A stretch of 52,403 bases of DNA from Sphingopyxis sp. HIX (GTDB taxonomy: Bacteria; Pseudomonadota; Alphaproteobacteria; Sphingomonadales; Sphingomonadaceae): the NCBI RefSeq assembly GCF_001468285.1, contig NZ_LNSB01000039.1:1-52403 (forward strand), given 5' to 3'. Positions 1 to 9,714 of the stretch are shown here, piece by piece; position 1 is the stretch's first letter, and each line of letters begins with the position of its first letter. The notes under the pieces are model-generated. The model was not told the DNA's origin, ran no database searches, and worked only from the letters and a program-made list of their open reading frames with translations. A program made the position numbers and the translations under genes.

Positions 1-60
1 CACCCCTCCACCATGCTTCGCATGGTCCCCCTCCCCATCGCTTCGCGACAGGGAGGATTA
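1..60. repeat. Partial copy (right half) of palindromic intergenic repeat, family A
   Basis: The first 26 bases are the exact reverse complement of an inner stretch of the element at 52211-52366, and the end (CAGGGAGGATTA) matches that element's right terminus. A third relative lies at 3583-3731. The left half lies outside the window. The copy is upstream of the cold-shock gene and is not obviously part of its promoter. Confidence 0.75.
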
Positions 61-273
61 TTGCTGCCGCGGCCATTCCCCTGCCGCTCTCCGCACGCGA
101 CTCCGCTAAATCCTTGACTTTCCGCACTCCACCCCCCATCTTCCGTTTCGCTAACGTCGCCTGCGACGGAAATTTGATACCCTTTCGGGGGCTGACACTT
201 CCCTTCTCACGCTACCAGCTCCGCCGGTGCTTTTGCCGGTGGATTCCCTGTTTTCGTGAAAGGAAACACCCCC

Positions 274-480
274 ATGCCGATCGGTACCGTCAAATTCTTC
301 AACACCGACAAGGGCTATGGCTTCATCTCGAATGAAGATGGCTCGGGCGACGCGTTCGTCCACATCACCGCCGTCGAGCGCGCCGGAATGGGCACGCTCA
401 ACAAGGACCAGCGCGTTACGTACGAGCTGGAAACCGGCAAGAACGGCAAGACCTCAGCCGTGAACCTCCAGTCGGCCTGA
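274..480 (+). CDS. Cold-shock protein, CspA family
   Basis: A 68-residue single cold-shock (OB-fold) domain that binds single-stranded RNA and DNA, in this family usually an RNA chaperone that helps translation at low temperature. The RNP1-type motif KGYGFI and RNP2-type motif DAFVHI are both present and the length is typical. The ATG at 274 is chosen because AAGGA ends about nine bases upstream; an in-frame GTG at 256 would place that site inside the gene. The next gene, an IF-1, begins four bases after the stop, so the two are probably co-transcribed. The 210 bases upstream could hold a long leader, as cold-shock genes often do, but I see no convincing promoter. Confidence 0.95.
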   Translation: MPIGTVKFFNTDKGYGFISNEDGSGDAFVHITAVERAGMGTLNKDQRVTYELETGKNGKTSAVNLQSA

Positions 481-483
481 TTA

Positions 484-738
484 TTGGCCAAGGAAGAGGT
501 TCTCACCTTCGATGGTGTGATCGACGAAATCCTGCCCGACGCGCGTTTTCGCGTCGTGCTGGAAAATGGTCACCGCATCATCGCCTATACCGCCGGCCGG
601 ATGCGACGCTTTCGCATCCGGTCGGTCGTCGGCGATGCGGTGCGGATCGAAATGACCGCCTATGACCTCAGCAAGGGCCGCCTCGTCTATCGCGAGCGCG
701 GCAATGCCCCGGTCACCGGACAGCGCCAGCGGCGCTGA
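484..738 (+). CDS. infA: Translation initiation factor IF-1
   Basis: An 84-residue S1-type OB-fold protein matching bacterial IF-1: it opens MAKEE, has the RVVLENGH strand, the GRMRRFRIR basic loop and the [11 protein letters not shown] end, followed by a short basic tail. IF-1 binds the 30S A site and helps IF-2 and IF-3 during initiation. The start is TTG, three bases after the cspA stop, with no clear Shine-Dalgarno site, so translation probably depends on coupling to cspA. Many sphingomonads are thought to carry another infA elsewhere, so this copy may be a cold-linked paralogue; that cannot be judged from this window. Confidence 0.92.
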   Translation: MAKEEVLTFDGVIDEILPDARFRVVLENGHRIIAYTAGRMRRFRIRSVVGDAVRIEMTAYDLSKGRLVYRERGNAPVTGQRQRR

Positions 739-773
739 TCCCAAAAACCATAAACAACAGAAAATTGGATACC

Positions 774-917
774 ATGTTTCAGAGTAATACTATCTTCCCT
801 GCCCTGCCCGCGCTTCCGCTGGCGGGCAAGGCGATGACGGTCAAGCCGACCGTCCGTCGGCGTCCGACGCTGTCGCGGCGCGAACTTCGGCGCCTGATCG
901 CCGATATGATCGACTGA
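774..917 (+). CDS. Small basic protein of unknown function (47 aa)
   Basis: An open frame of 47 codons beginning ATG at 774 and ending TGA at 915. It has a hydrophobic, proline-containing N-terminus (PALPALPLAGKA) and a C-terminal arginine-rich helix-like segment (RRRPTLSRRELRRLIADMID). It lies 35 bases after infA on the same strand and fits the local codon pattern. The upstream ribosome site is weak. I do not recognise the family; the arginine-rich tail could bind RNA, which is only a guess. It is supported mainly by position, codon use and the absence of any competing gene. Confidence 0.55.
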   Translation: MFQSNTIFPALPALPLAGKAMTVKPTVRRRPTLSRRELRRLIADMID

Positions 918-973
918 TCGACCCGTCGCCCCTTGGCGGCGATTGTTATCGACCAACCCTCAGGAGAGCGAAT

Positions 974-1183
974 GTGTCCGCTACCAGTGACTTCTACCGC
1001 TCGCAGGCCGAAAAATGTGCCAGCGACGCGGACGCCTCCGCCCTCCCCGAGGTCCGCGAGCGCAATCTGCGCGCCGCGGCCGCGTGGACGTCGATGGCCG
1101 ACAAGCTGGTGCTGACCGAAACGACGCGCGCCAAGGCGGCGGCGCGCAAGGAAGCCGAAGCCGAAGCCCGCGACGCCGAATAA
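974..1183 (+). CDS. Hypothetical protein, helical, charged C-terminus (69 aa)
   Basis: A 69-residue protein starting at GTG 974, chosen because AGGAGA lies six bases upstream. The sequence opens with DFYRSQAEKCASDADAS and continues with an alanine-rich helix and a C-terminal run of alternating K/R and E/A residues, so it is probably all helical, with two short helices around LPEVRERNLRAAA. There is no signal peptide, membrane segment or cysteine motif. Proteins of this look (a helical AEKCA/ALP..RER pattern) occur widely in sphingomonads as unnamed genes. It sits 60 bases before the UvrD helicase. Function unknown. Confidence 0.75.
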   Translation: MSATSDFYRSQAEKCASDADASALPEVRERNLRAAAAWTSMADKLVLTETTRAKAAARKEAEAEARDAE

Positions 1184-1243
1184 CGTCCGGCACTCATCGC
1201 GCCGCGCTGGACAGCGCGCGCGCTGTTCCCTAATCGTTCGCAC

Positions 1244-3568
1244 GTGAACGATAGCCCCGCCTCGATGCCCGACCTGACCCGTCCCGACCCGTCGGACCCG
1301 CCCTATCTGACCGGCCTCAACGGGCCGCAGCGGCAGGCGGTGCTCACGACCGAGGGCCCGGTGCTGATGCTCGCGGGCGCGGGCACGGGCAAGACCGCGG
1401 CGCTGACCGCGCGGCTGGCGCATATCATCGCGACGCGGCGCGCCTGGCCGTCCGAAATCCTGGCGGTGACCTTCACCAACAAGGCGGCGCGCGAGATGCG
1501 CGAGCGCATCGGGCGGATGATCGGCGACGCGGTCGAGGGCATGCCGTGGCTCGGCACCTTCCACAGCATCGCGGCGAAGATGCTGCGCCGGCACGCCGAG
1601 CTCGTCGGCTTGCAGAGCAATTTCACCATCCTCGACACCGACGACCAGCTGCGCGTCCTCAAGCAGCTGATCCAGGCCGAGGGGCTCGACGAGAAGCGCT
1701 GGCCGGCGCGCCAGCTCGCGGGGCTGATCGACAAGTGGAAGAACCGCGGGCTGACCCCGCCCGACCTCGATGCCGCCGACAAGGAAGCCTATGCCGACGG
1801 CAAGGGGCAGCATTTTTACGCGCTGTACCAGGCGCGGCTGAAGACGCTGAACGCCTGCGATTTCGGCGACCTGCTGCTGCACATGCTGGTGATATTGAAG
1901 ACGCACCGCGACGTGCTCGAACAATATCAGGCGCGCTTCAAATATATCCTCGTCGACGAATATCAGGATACCAATGCGAGCCAGTACCTCTGGCTCAGGT
2001 TGCTAGCGCAATCTCGGAAAAATATCTGCTGCGTCGGCGACGACGACCAGTCGATCTATTCGTGGCGCGGCGCCGAAGTCGCGAACATTTTGCGTTTCGA
2101 GAAGGATTTCCCGGGCGCGACGGTGATCCGGCTCGAGCAGAATTACCGCTCGACGCCGCAGATCCTGGCCGCGGCGTCGGCCTTGATCGCGCAGAACTCG
2201 GGTCGGCTGGGCAAGACGCTGTGGACCGAGCTCGACCCGGGCGACAAAGTGCGCGTCGTGGGCGTGTGGGACGGGCCCGAGGAGGCGCGGCGGATCGGCG
2301 AGGAGCTCGAGACGCTGCAGCATCGCCGGGTGTCGCTCGACCGCGCGGCGATCCTCGTCCGCGCGCAGTTCCAGACGCGCGAGTTCGAGGACCGCTTCAT
2401 CGCGATCGGGATGCCCTACCGTATCGTCGGCGGCTTTCGCTTCTACGAACGCGCCGAAATCCGCGATGCGCTCGCCTATCTGCGGCTGGTGCAGTCGAAC
2501 GCCGACGACCTCGCCTTCGAGCGGATCGTCAATGTGCCCAAGCGCGGGCTGGGCGACAAGGCGCTGCAACGCATCCACCAATATGCGCGCGCCGAGCGGC
2601 TGCCGCTCTTGAATGCCGCGGCGCGGATCACCGAGACCGACGAGCTGACCCCGCAGGCGCGACGCCAGCTCGCGAACTTCGTTGCGCAGATGCGGAATTG
2701 GGCGGCGAAGGCGGGCGAGCTGTCGCACCCCGAGCTGACGCAGCTGATCCTCGACGAATCGGGCTATACTGCGATGCTGCAGGCCGACCGCAGCGCCGAA
2801 GCCGCGGGGCGGCTGGAGAATCTCTCCGAACTCGTGCGCGCGATGGAGGAATATGACTCGCTCGAGGCGTTCCTCGAGCATGTCAGCCTCGTCATGGACC
2901 GCGACCAGAACGACGAGACCGAGACGGTGACGATCATGACGATCCACGCCGCCAAGGGGCTGGAATTCGACCATGTCTTTCTCGCGGGCTGGGAGGATGG
3001 CGTGTTCCCGTCGCAGCGGTCGATGGATGAGGGCGGGACGGCGAGCCTCGAGGAGGAGCGCCGCCTCGCCTATGTCGCGATCACGCGGGCGCGCGAGCGC
3101 GCGAGCATCTATCACGCGGCGAACCGGCGCATCTACGGCCAATGGATGAGCAGCATCCCGAGCCGCTTCATCGCCGAAATCCCGCCCGAGCATGTCGACA
3201 TGGAGAATAGCTTCGGCGGCGGGCAGAGCCTGTGGCGCGCGAACTGGTCGGCGCAGGGCGATCCCTTTGCGCATGTCGCCGCCAATTCTTCTGGGCGCCA
3301 GCCGGCGCGGACGATGACGCGTGGGCCGGCGTGGCAGCGCGCGGTCGCGGCCTCGTCGACGGTGACGCGCGCGCCGGCGCCGAGCGAGCGCGGGCCGGCG
3401 GCGTCGGTGGGCGCGAAACCGCGCGCCGACCTTGCGATCGGGATGCGCGTGTTCCACGAAAAATTCGGCTACGGCGCGATCGCCGATATCGACGGCAACA
3501 AGCTGGAGGTCGAGTTCGAGCAGGCGGGGAGCAAGCGCGTACTCGACAGTTTTGTGAAGGCGGGGTGA
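1244..3568 (+). CDS. ATP-dependent DNA helicase, UvrD/PcrA family
   Basis: A 774-residue superfamily 1A 3'-5' helicase used in nucleotide excision and mismatch repair or replication-fork upkeep. It contains Walker A AGAGTGKT (about 44-51), the Q-motif region LNGPQRQAV, motif II DEYQDTN, motif III GDDDQSIYSWRGA, motif V TIHAAKGLEFDHVF and motif VI YVAITRARE. After a low-complexity linker (about 660-730) the C-terminus has a PcrA-type Tudor-like segment (FGYGAIADIDGNKLEVEFE), which in PcrA contacts RNA polymerase. The GTG at 1244 gives the longest frame; an ATG at 1265 is also possible, and neither has a clear ribosome site. It is followed by a family A repeat. Confidence 0.96.
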   Translation: MNDSPASMPDLTRPDPSDPPYLTGLNGPQRQAVLTTEGPVLMLAGAGTGKTAALTARLAHIIATRRAWPSEILAVTFTNKAAREMRERIGRMIGDAVEGMPWLGTFHSIAAKMLRRHAELVGLQSNFTILDTDDQLRVLKQLIQAEGLDEKRWPARQLAGLIDKWKNRGLTPPDLDAADKEAYADGKGQHFYALYQARLKTLNACDFGDLLLHMLVILKTHRDVLEQYQARFKYILVDEYQDTNASQYLWLRLLAQSRKNICCVGDDDQSIYSWRGAEVANILRFEKDFPGATVIRLEQNYRSTPQILAAASALIAQNSGRLGKTLWTELDPGDKVRVVGVWDGPEEARRIGEELETLQHRRVSLDRAAILVRAQFQTREFEDRFIAIGMPYRIVGGFRFYERAEIRDALAYLRLVQSNADDLAFERIVNVPKRGLGDKALQRIHQYARAERLPLLNAAARITETDELTPQARRQLANFVAQMRNWAAKAGELSHPELTQLILDESGYTAMLQADRSAEAAGRLENLSELVRAMEEYDSLEAFLEHVSLVMDRDQNDETETVTIMTIHAAKGLEFDHVFLAGWEDGVFPSQRSMDEGGTASLEEERRLAYVAITRARERASIYHAANRRIYGQWMSSIPSRFIAEIPPEHVDMENSFGGGQSLWRANWSAQGDPFAHVAANSSGRQPARTMTRGPAWQRAVAASSTVTRAPAPSERGPAASVGAKPRADLAIGMRVFHEKFGYGAIADIDGNKLEVEFEQAGSKRVLDSFVKAG

Positions 3569-3582
3569 GGCCGATCCTTTTT

Positions 3583-3731
3583 AATCCTCCCCACGCGAAG
3601 CGATGGGGAGGTGGCAGCGGCTTTAGCCGCTGACGGAGGGGTCGGCGCCGTCGGGCGTCGGCGCAAGGCCAGACCCCTCCACCACCGCTTCGCGGCGGTC
3701 CCCCTCCCCAACGCTTCGCGATGGGGAGGAT
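3583..3731. repeat. Palindromic intergenic repeat, family A
   Basis: A roughly 150-base imperfect palindrome. The outer arms read about TAATCCTCCCC...GCGAAGCG and return as CGCTTCGCG...GGGGAGGA. An inner pair, GGAGGGGTC and GACCCCTCC, flanks a variable centre. It resembles the elements at 1-60 and 52211-52366. It follows the helicase stop and may act as its terminator. Confidence 0.8.
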
Positions 3732-3796
3732 CTTTTGGCAGCTCCCTCAGCCAGAACCTTCGCAATTCCGCCCCAATCCCCACCCCCACAAAGCCT

Positions 3797-3815
3797 ATTG
3801 TCAACCAGATTAGTT
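3797..3815 (+). promoter_or_regulatory. Candidate operator ATTGTCAA-N5-TTAGTT
   Basis: The pattern ATTGTCAA, five bases, TTAGTT lies 51 bases before the DUF4349 lipoprotein start. The same pattern with the same spacing lies at 20244-20262, upstream of the RBBP9-cysK pair. It is AT-rich in a GC-rich setting. Its binding protein is unknown. Confidence 0.35.
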
Positions 3816-3865
3816 ATGATACTCCATCACGCGCGGCCACGAGTCGCGTTTTGGGAGAATCTTGC

Positions 3866-4786
3866 ATGAAAAAGAAGCTCTTAGCGGGCGCGATGGCGCT
3901 CGCCCTGGTCGGCTGTTCGGAAAAATCGGCCGACGAAACCGCTGCCTCCTCCTCCTCCCCCGCCGCCGATGCCGCGGCCGAAAGCGTCGAGGGCGGCGGC
4001 GCGCCCGTCGCGCGGTCGACCGACGAAGAAGTGCCCGGCGTCTCAATCGCTTCCGCCCCCGGGGTCGCCTTCGACTATAGTTACTCCTTCAAGCTCGACG
4101 ACGGGCTGATCTCGAAAGTCCAGCAAGAGCATGCCGAGGCGTGCGAGATATTGGGCACCGCGCGCTGCCGCATCGTCGACGTGCGCTACCAGCTCAACGA
4201 CGAGAAGCGCGTCGAGGCGCAGACGCAGTTCGCGCTCGACCCGGGCATCGCGCGGCGGTTCGGCGCCGATGCGATCGCGAGCGTCGAAAAGGCCGAAGGC
4301 GTGCTCGCCGACGCGAGCGTCGCGGGCGAGGATGTCGGCAGCCAGATCGCGGCGTCGCAGGTGCGCAGCGCCGGCGCGGCGGCCGAGGTCGAACGGCTCG
4401 AGGCGCGGCTGAAGGCGGGCGGGCTCGACAAGAATGAGCGCGCCGAGATACTGGCGCAGATTTCGTCGCTGAAGGGCGAGCTTAGCGACCAGCGCGCGTC
4501 GCGCAAGGCGGGCGAGGCACGGATCGCGACGACGACGGTAGTGTTCAACTATGTCGGCAGCGGCGGGCTGCCGGGGATAGGGCACAAGAACCCCTTCGCC
4601 GACGCGGGCGAGACATTGATGTTCAGCGGCGGGACCGCGCTGTCCTTCGTGCTGACGCTGGGCGCGGCGGTGCTGCCTTGGGCGCTGCTGGTCGGATTGC
4701 TGGTGCTGGTGTGGCGCAGCAATGCGGTGATTGCGCTCCGCCGCCGGCTGGGCGGCAAGCCCGCGCCCGAGACCCCGGGGAGCTGA
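3866..4786 (+). CDS. DUF4349 family membrane lipoprotein
   Basis: A 306-residue envelope protein. The N-terminus MKKKLLAGAMALALVGC ends in a lipobox (LVGC), so Cys17 should be lipidated. Then come a Ser/Ala-rich linker, a beta-rich segment around YSYSFKLDDG, a long heptad-like coiled coil (about 150-215), a short beta segment (TTTVVFNYVGSG) and a C-terminal hydrophobic region (about 250-285) followed by basic residues. This is the layout of DUF4349 proteins; their role is not established. The ATG at 3866 is chosen for the lipoprotein signal and for GGGAG about eight bases upstream. A longer in-frame extension upstream runs into the repeat and is not used. Confidence 0.88.
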   Translation: MKKKLLAGAMALALVGCSEKSADETAASSSSPAADAAAESVEGGGAPVARSTDEEVPGVSIASAPGVAFDYSYSFKLDDGLISKVQQEHAEACEILGTARCRIVDVRYQLNDEKRVEAQTQFALDPGIARRFGADAIASVEKAEGVLADASVAGEDVGSQIAASQVRSAGAAAEVERLEARLKAGGLDKNERAEILAQISSLKGELSDQRASRKAGEARIATTTVVFNYVGSGGLPGIGHKNPFADAGETLMFSGGTALSFVLTLGAAVLPWALLVGLLVLVWRSNAVIALRRRLGGKPAPETPGS

Positions 4787-4864
4787 CGAAGCACCGGCGT
4801 CGCTTGCAAAGGTCCCTTGCCGCGTTATGGCAACCCCAAATACACGGCAAGGGACAGGACGACG

Positions 4865-6028
4865 ATGAGCAATCCGGGCATGGACGCCGATATCTACGAG
4901 GCCTTTATCGAGCAGTTGCAGCGCTATGTGCGCGAGCGGCTGATCCCCGCGGAGGACCAGCTCGAGGAGCTCGGGCGCGTGCCCGACGACATATTGGCCG
5001 AGATGAAGGACATGGGGCTGTTCGGCATCACCATGGCGCCCGAATATGGCGGCGCGGGGATGAACACGAGCCAATATGTCAATTTCATCAAGGAAATCGC
5101 CTACGCCTCGCCCGCCTATCGCTCGATCCTGTCGATCAATATCGGCATGGTGTGCAAGTCGATCACGGGCTTCGGCACAGAGGCGCAGAAGGAGCATTGG
5201 CTGCCCAGGCTGGCGACCGGCACCATCGCCGCGTTCGGGCTGACCGAGCCCGACAGCGGGTCCGACAGCGCGGCGATGAAGACGCGCGCGGTGCGCGACG
5301 GCAACGGCTATGTGCTCAATGGCACAAAGCGCTACATCACCAACGCCCCCTTCGCCGACGTGATCCTGGTGATGGCGCGCACCAATGCCGAGGCCCTGCC
5401 CAAGAATGCGCATGTCAGCGCATTCCTGGTGCCGCGCGACGCGCCGGGCGTGTCGATCGGCAAGCCCGACGGCAAGATGGGCCAGGCGGGCTCGCAGATC
5501 GCCGACGTGATCCTGGAAGATGTGCATGTCGATGGCGACGCGCTGCTCGGCGGCGAAGAGGGCATCGGCTTCCGCGCGGCGATGCAGAGCCTCGACAATG
5601 GGCGGCTTTCGGTGGCGGCGGCGAGCGTCGGTTACGCCAAGCGCATGCTCGACGCGGGGCTGCAATATGCGATGGAGCGCAAGGCGTTTGGCGAGCCGAT
5701 CGCCAACTTCCAGCTGATCCAGGCGATGCTCGCCGACAGCAAGGCCGAAATCTATGCCGCCGAATGCATGCTGACCGACGCCTGCGCGCGTGCCGACCGC
5801 GGCGAGAAGATCATCGTCGAGGCCGCCGCGACCAAGATGTTCGCGAGCGAAATGTGCGGGCGCGTCGCCGACCGCGTGGTGCAGATCCACGGCGGTGCGG
5901 GCTATCTCAAGGAATATCTGGCCGAGCGCTTCTATCGCGACTGCCGCATTTACCGCATTTATGAAGGGACGACGCAGATCCAGCAGCTAGTGATCGCGAA
6001 GAACATGATTCGGGATTACGTCGGCTAA
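4865..6028 (+). CDS. Acyl-CoA dehydrogenase
   Basis: A 387-residue FAD enzyme that oxidises acyl-CoA to 2-enoyl-CoA and passes electrons to ETF. The N-terminal helical domain contains PEYGGAGM, the middle beta domain has the FAD/substrate motif GLTEPDSGSDSAAM, and the C-terminal helices hold the RKAFG-type motif (ERKAFGEPI) and QIHGGAGYLKEY. The catalytic base is the Glu of IYEGTTQIQ (about residue 367), the position used in medium- and short-chain enzymes. Exact chain length or branched substrate cannot be told. The ATG at 4865 has AGGA five bases upstream; an in-frame TTG at 4817 is less likely. It ends 5 bases before a perfect 33-bp inverted repeat. Confidence 0.95.
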   Translation: MSNPGMDADIYEAFIEQLQRYVRERLIPAEDQLEELGRVPDDILAEMKDMGLFGITMAPEYGGAGMNTSQYVNFIKEIAYASPAYRSILSINIGMVCKSITGFGTEAQKEHWLPRLATGTIAAFGLTEPDSGSDSAAMKTRAVRDGNGYVLNGTKRYITNAPFADVILVMARTNAEALPKNAHVSAFLVPRDAPGVSIGKPDGKMGQAGSQIADVILEDVHVDGDALLGGEEGIGFRAAMQSLDNGRLSVAAASVGYAKRMLDAGLQYAMERKAFGEPIANFQLIQAMLADSKAEIYAAECMLTDACARADRGEKIIVEAAATKMFASEMCGRVADRVVQIHGGAGYLKEYLAERFYRDCRIYRIYEGTTQIQQLVIAKNMIRDYVG

Positions 6029-6033
6029 GGCCG

Positions 6034-6116
6034 GCGGCACCAGCCCGCTCCCCCACCCGGCCTCCCATAGGCTACTATCGTCGGGGAGGCCGGGTGGGGG
6101 AGCGGGCTGGTGCCGC
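6034..6116. repeat. Perfect 33-bp inverted repeat between acyl-CoA dehydrogenase and tRNA-Ala
   Basis: The left arm 6034-6066 and the right arm 6084-6116 are exact reverse complements over 33 bases, with a 17-base loop. The arms are almost pure G+C (core CCGCTCCCCCACCCGGCC). Transcribed, this would form a very stable hairpin that could end transcription arriving from both sides. It has no T tract, so it could equally be a member of a dispersed repeat family. Confidence 0.85.
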
Positions 6117-6165
6117 GCAATAGCGATACGGGCTAAGCGGTTCGGTATGTGGGGAAAAGGGTCGC

Positions 6166-6241
6166 TGGTGGAGCCGAGGGGAATCGAACCCCTGACCTCT
6201 GCAGTGCGATTGCAGCGCTCTCCCATCTGAGCTACGGCCCC
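6166..6241 (-). tRNA. tRNA-Ala, anticodon CGC
   Basis: On the minus strand the 76 bases fold as a complete cloverleaf. The acceptor arm GGGGCCG pairs with CGGCTCC (one G-T pair), the D arm is GCTC...GAGC, and the anticodon stem CTGCA/TGCAG encloses the loop ATCGCAC, giving anticodon CGC for GCG alanine codons. The T arm is AGGGG-TTCGATT-CCCCT. The 3' CCA is encoded (6166-6168). It starts at 6241 and is divergent from the reductase gene at 6325. Confidence 0.96.
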
Positions 6242-6324
6242 GCGACCGGGCGGCTCTTAACCGCACTGGATCGCACTGACAATAGCATATTGACGATTGG
6301 GCGACGACATAGAGTGAGGGGGAT

Positions 6325-7344
6325 ATGATGGCGCGAGCGTGGCACCTGACCAGCCGGCCGGCGGGCCTGCCGGCGATGGACAATTTCGCGCTGCGCGACA
6401 TCCCCGACGCGCCGCTCCAGCCCGACCAGCTGCGCGTGAAGAACCTGTGGCTGTCGGTCGACCCCTATATGCGCGGGCGGATGAACGACGCGAAAAGCTA
6501 TGCGGCGAGCTTCCAGATCGACCAGCCGATGACCGGCGGGGCGATCGGCGAGGTCGTCGAGAGCCGCATGGAGGGCTTCGCGCCGGGCGACCTGATCCTG
6601 CACATGGGCGGCTGGCGCGACGGCGGGATCATCGGGCTCGATATGTCGCCGAACAAGCTGCCCGCCGAAGCACTGGCCGCGGGCCTGTCGCCGCAGACTT
6701 TCCTGCATAATATGGGGCTGACCGGCGGGACGGCGTGGATCGGCCTGCTGCGCGTCGCGGCGGCGAAGCCCGGCGACACGATATTCGTCTCGGCGGCGGC
6801 GGGCGCGGTCGGGTCGGCGGTGGTGCAGATCGCCAAGGCGCGCGAAATGACCGTGATCGGCTCGGCGGGCGGCGCCGACAAATGCGCCTGGGCCCTCGAC
6901 CTCGGCGCCGATGCGGTGATCGATTACAAGGCGGGACCGGTGCTGCCGCAGCTCGCGGCGGCGCTGGAAAAGCTCGGTAAGCCGGGGATCGACGTCTATT
7001 TCGACAATGTCGGCGGCGAGCATCTCGACGCAGCCTTTGCCGTCGCGAACGACTTCGCGCGCTTTGCGATCTGCGGGATGATCGACGTCTATAACGACGG
7101 CCGCGCGCAGGAGATGAAGTACATCATCCGCACCATCCCCGCGCGCATCCGCATGGAAGGCTTCATCTACACCGACCAGTTCTTCGACTGCATGGAGGAG
7201 TTCTACGCCGACATGGGCGGGCTGATCGCCAGCGGCGCGGTGACGATGCGCGAAACGGTGCACGAGGGGGTCGAGGCGACGCCGGAGGCGTTCCTGGGGC
7301 TGTTTGCGGGGGCGAATATGGGGAAGATGCTGGTTCGGGTTTGA
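6325..7344 (+). CDS. NADP-dependent oxidoreductase, MDR family (PTGR/CurA-like)
   Basis: A 339-residue zinc-free medium-chain reductase, in this family usually an NADPH-dependent reducer of alkenal or enone double bonds. The N-terminal substrate domain carries the typical VDPYMRGRM stretch (about 50-58). The Rossmann domain has the nucleotide loop AAAGAVGS and the YFDNVGGEHLDAA motif characteristic of leukotriene B4 dehydrogenase and curcumin reductase relatives. The structural zinc cysteines are absent, as expected. The start ATG at 6325 has a GAGGGGGA site close upstream. The substrate is not predictable. The gene ends in front of a long inverted repeat shared with the convergent RNA helicase gene. 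Confidence 0.92.
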   Translation: MMARAWHLTSRPAGLPAMDNFALRDIPDAPLQPDQLRVKNLWLSVDPYMRGRMNDAKSYAASFQIDQPMTGGAIGEVVESRMEGFAPGDLILHMGGWRDGGIIGLDMSPNKLPAEALAAGLSPQTFLHNMGLTGGTAWIGLLRVAAAKPGDTIFVSAAAGAVGSAVVQIAKAREMTVIGSAGGADKCAWALDLGADAVIDYKAGPVLPQLAAALEKLGKPGIDVYFDNVGGEHLDAAFAVANDFARFAICGMIDVYNDGRAQEMKYIIRTIPARIRMEGFIYTDQFFDCMEEFYADMGGLIASGAVTMRETVHEGVEATPEAFLGLFAGANMGKMLVRV

Positions 7345-7384
7345 CTTGGAGTAACCCGGCTTCGCCCCAACTCCGACCCTTCAA

Positions 7385-7464
7385 CCCGTTTGTGTCGAGC
7401 GAAGTCGAGACACGCCGAAATGGCGCGTGCCTTCACGTGTCTCGACTTCGCTCGACACGAACGG
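7385..7464. repeat. 29-bp inverted repeat, probable bidirectional terminator
   Basis: The arms at about 7386-7414 and 7436-7464 match over 29 bases with one mismatch that is G-T pairable in RNA. Their core is GTGTCGAGCGAAGTCGAGAC. The element lies between two convergent genes (reductase ending 7344, RNA helicase ending 7507), a fitting place for a shared terminator. Confidence 0.8.
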
Positions 7465-7506
7465 AAATAGAGGATTGCGCAAGGCGGCATTCGCCGCCTG
7501 CCGAGT

Positions 7507-8889
<1,383 letters not shown>

Positions 8890-9003
8890 AGGGTCAACTT
8901 GTCCGGAAATGTGGAGCGCGCGGCTGCCCACGCTGGCCGTCGCTGCCGCGGCCCTTGCGGAACATATGATGGAAAGTCAAGAAAAGCCGACGAAATGCGG
9001 CGA

Positions 9004-9528
9004 TTAATCGTCGCCGCGCACCGCGACGAGCAGGCGGAACTTGTCGACCTCGCATTTGGTGCCGCTGCGCGCGTGGATTTCGTCGCGATCCTCGCAGAGC
9101 TTTCCGTCCTTGTTGCCCTTCATGTAGAAGCCCGCGTAGAAATCGAGCGCACGGCAGCCGCGGTTGAGCTGGGCGCGGAGGCGCTCCTTCTGGCGCGTGA
9201 TGAGCTCGATGCTGTCGCGCTGGACCGCCTGCATGCCGACGATGTTGCGCATCGCGACGCATTTGGGCGCCTTGGTCTCTTTCCACACGATCGGCGCCTG
9301 CTGGCGCACGCGCGGCGCCTCGCTGCGGCTGGCGGCGAAATTGTTGAGCTGGCTGCGCTGTGCGGGGACGCGGATGATCAGCTGCTGTTCGATGACGACC
9401 TGGAAGATCGGGGTGTCGGCGCTCTCGGGCATCGGCACCATCGCCGCGATCGGCTCGGGCGCGGGCACAGGCGGCGCGGTGTCGGCGGCGGGCGCGGCGG
9501 CGAGCAGCAGGGCGGCGACCATCACCAC
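9004..9528 (-). CDS. Exported hypothetical protein (174 aa)
   Basis: A secreted or periplasmic protein with a short hydrophobic N-terminus (VAALLLAAAPAADTA) followed by a proline-rich stretch. The mature part contains four cysteines (in APKCVAM, NRGCRALD, GKLCEDRDE and GTKCEVDKF), which could form two disulfides, and a helical middle (SIELITRQKERLRAQLNR). The C-terminus has the DFYAGFYMKGNKDGKLCEDRD pattern. The frame opens at GTG 9528, with an in-frame ATG at 9522; an in-frame stop just upstream limits it. I do not recognise the family, and this arrangement is probably sphingomonad-specific. It is divergent from the flavoprotein gene at 9715. Confidence 0.8.
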   Translation of the reverse strand: MVMVAALLLAAAPAADTAPPVPAPEPIAAMVPMPESADTPIFQVVIEQQLIIRVPAQRSQLNNFAASRSEAPRVRQQAPIVWKETKAPKCVAMRNIVGMQAVQRDSIELITRQKERLRAQLNRGCRALDFYAGFYMKGNKDGKLCEDRDEIHARSGTKCEVDKFRLLVAVRGDD

Positions 9529-9714
9529 AGCCGGTCAGGCGCTCCCTTGGCGCAGCGACAATCAGCGAAGTCCACCCAAAGCTCCCGAATCCAAACCGCT
9601 GGACGCGCAGGCCCCGCTCGTCCATTGGCTCGCCATAGCGCCCATGATTGAACAGCAAATGAACTGTTGTCGACCCATTTTGACGAAGCGTCACCTCGCC
9701 GGGGGTGAAGGCCG

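Noticed and set aside
114..142. TTGACT at 114-119 as a possible -35 box for cspA
   Set aside because: No -10-like hexamer lies at a normal distance downstream, and it is 155 bases from the start codon. Not called as a promoter.
3797..3822. TTGTCA...TATGAT as a sigma-70 promoter of the DUF4349 gene
   Set aside because: The spacer is only 11 bases, too short for sigma-70. The repeated pattern was kept as an operator candidate instead.
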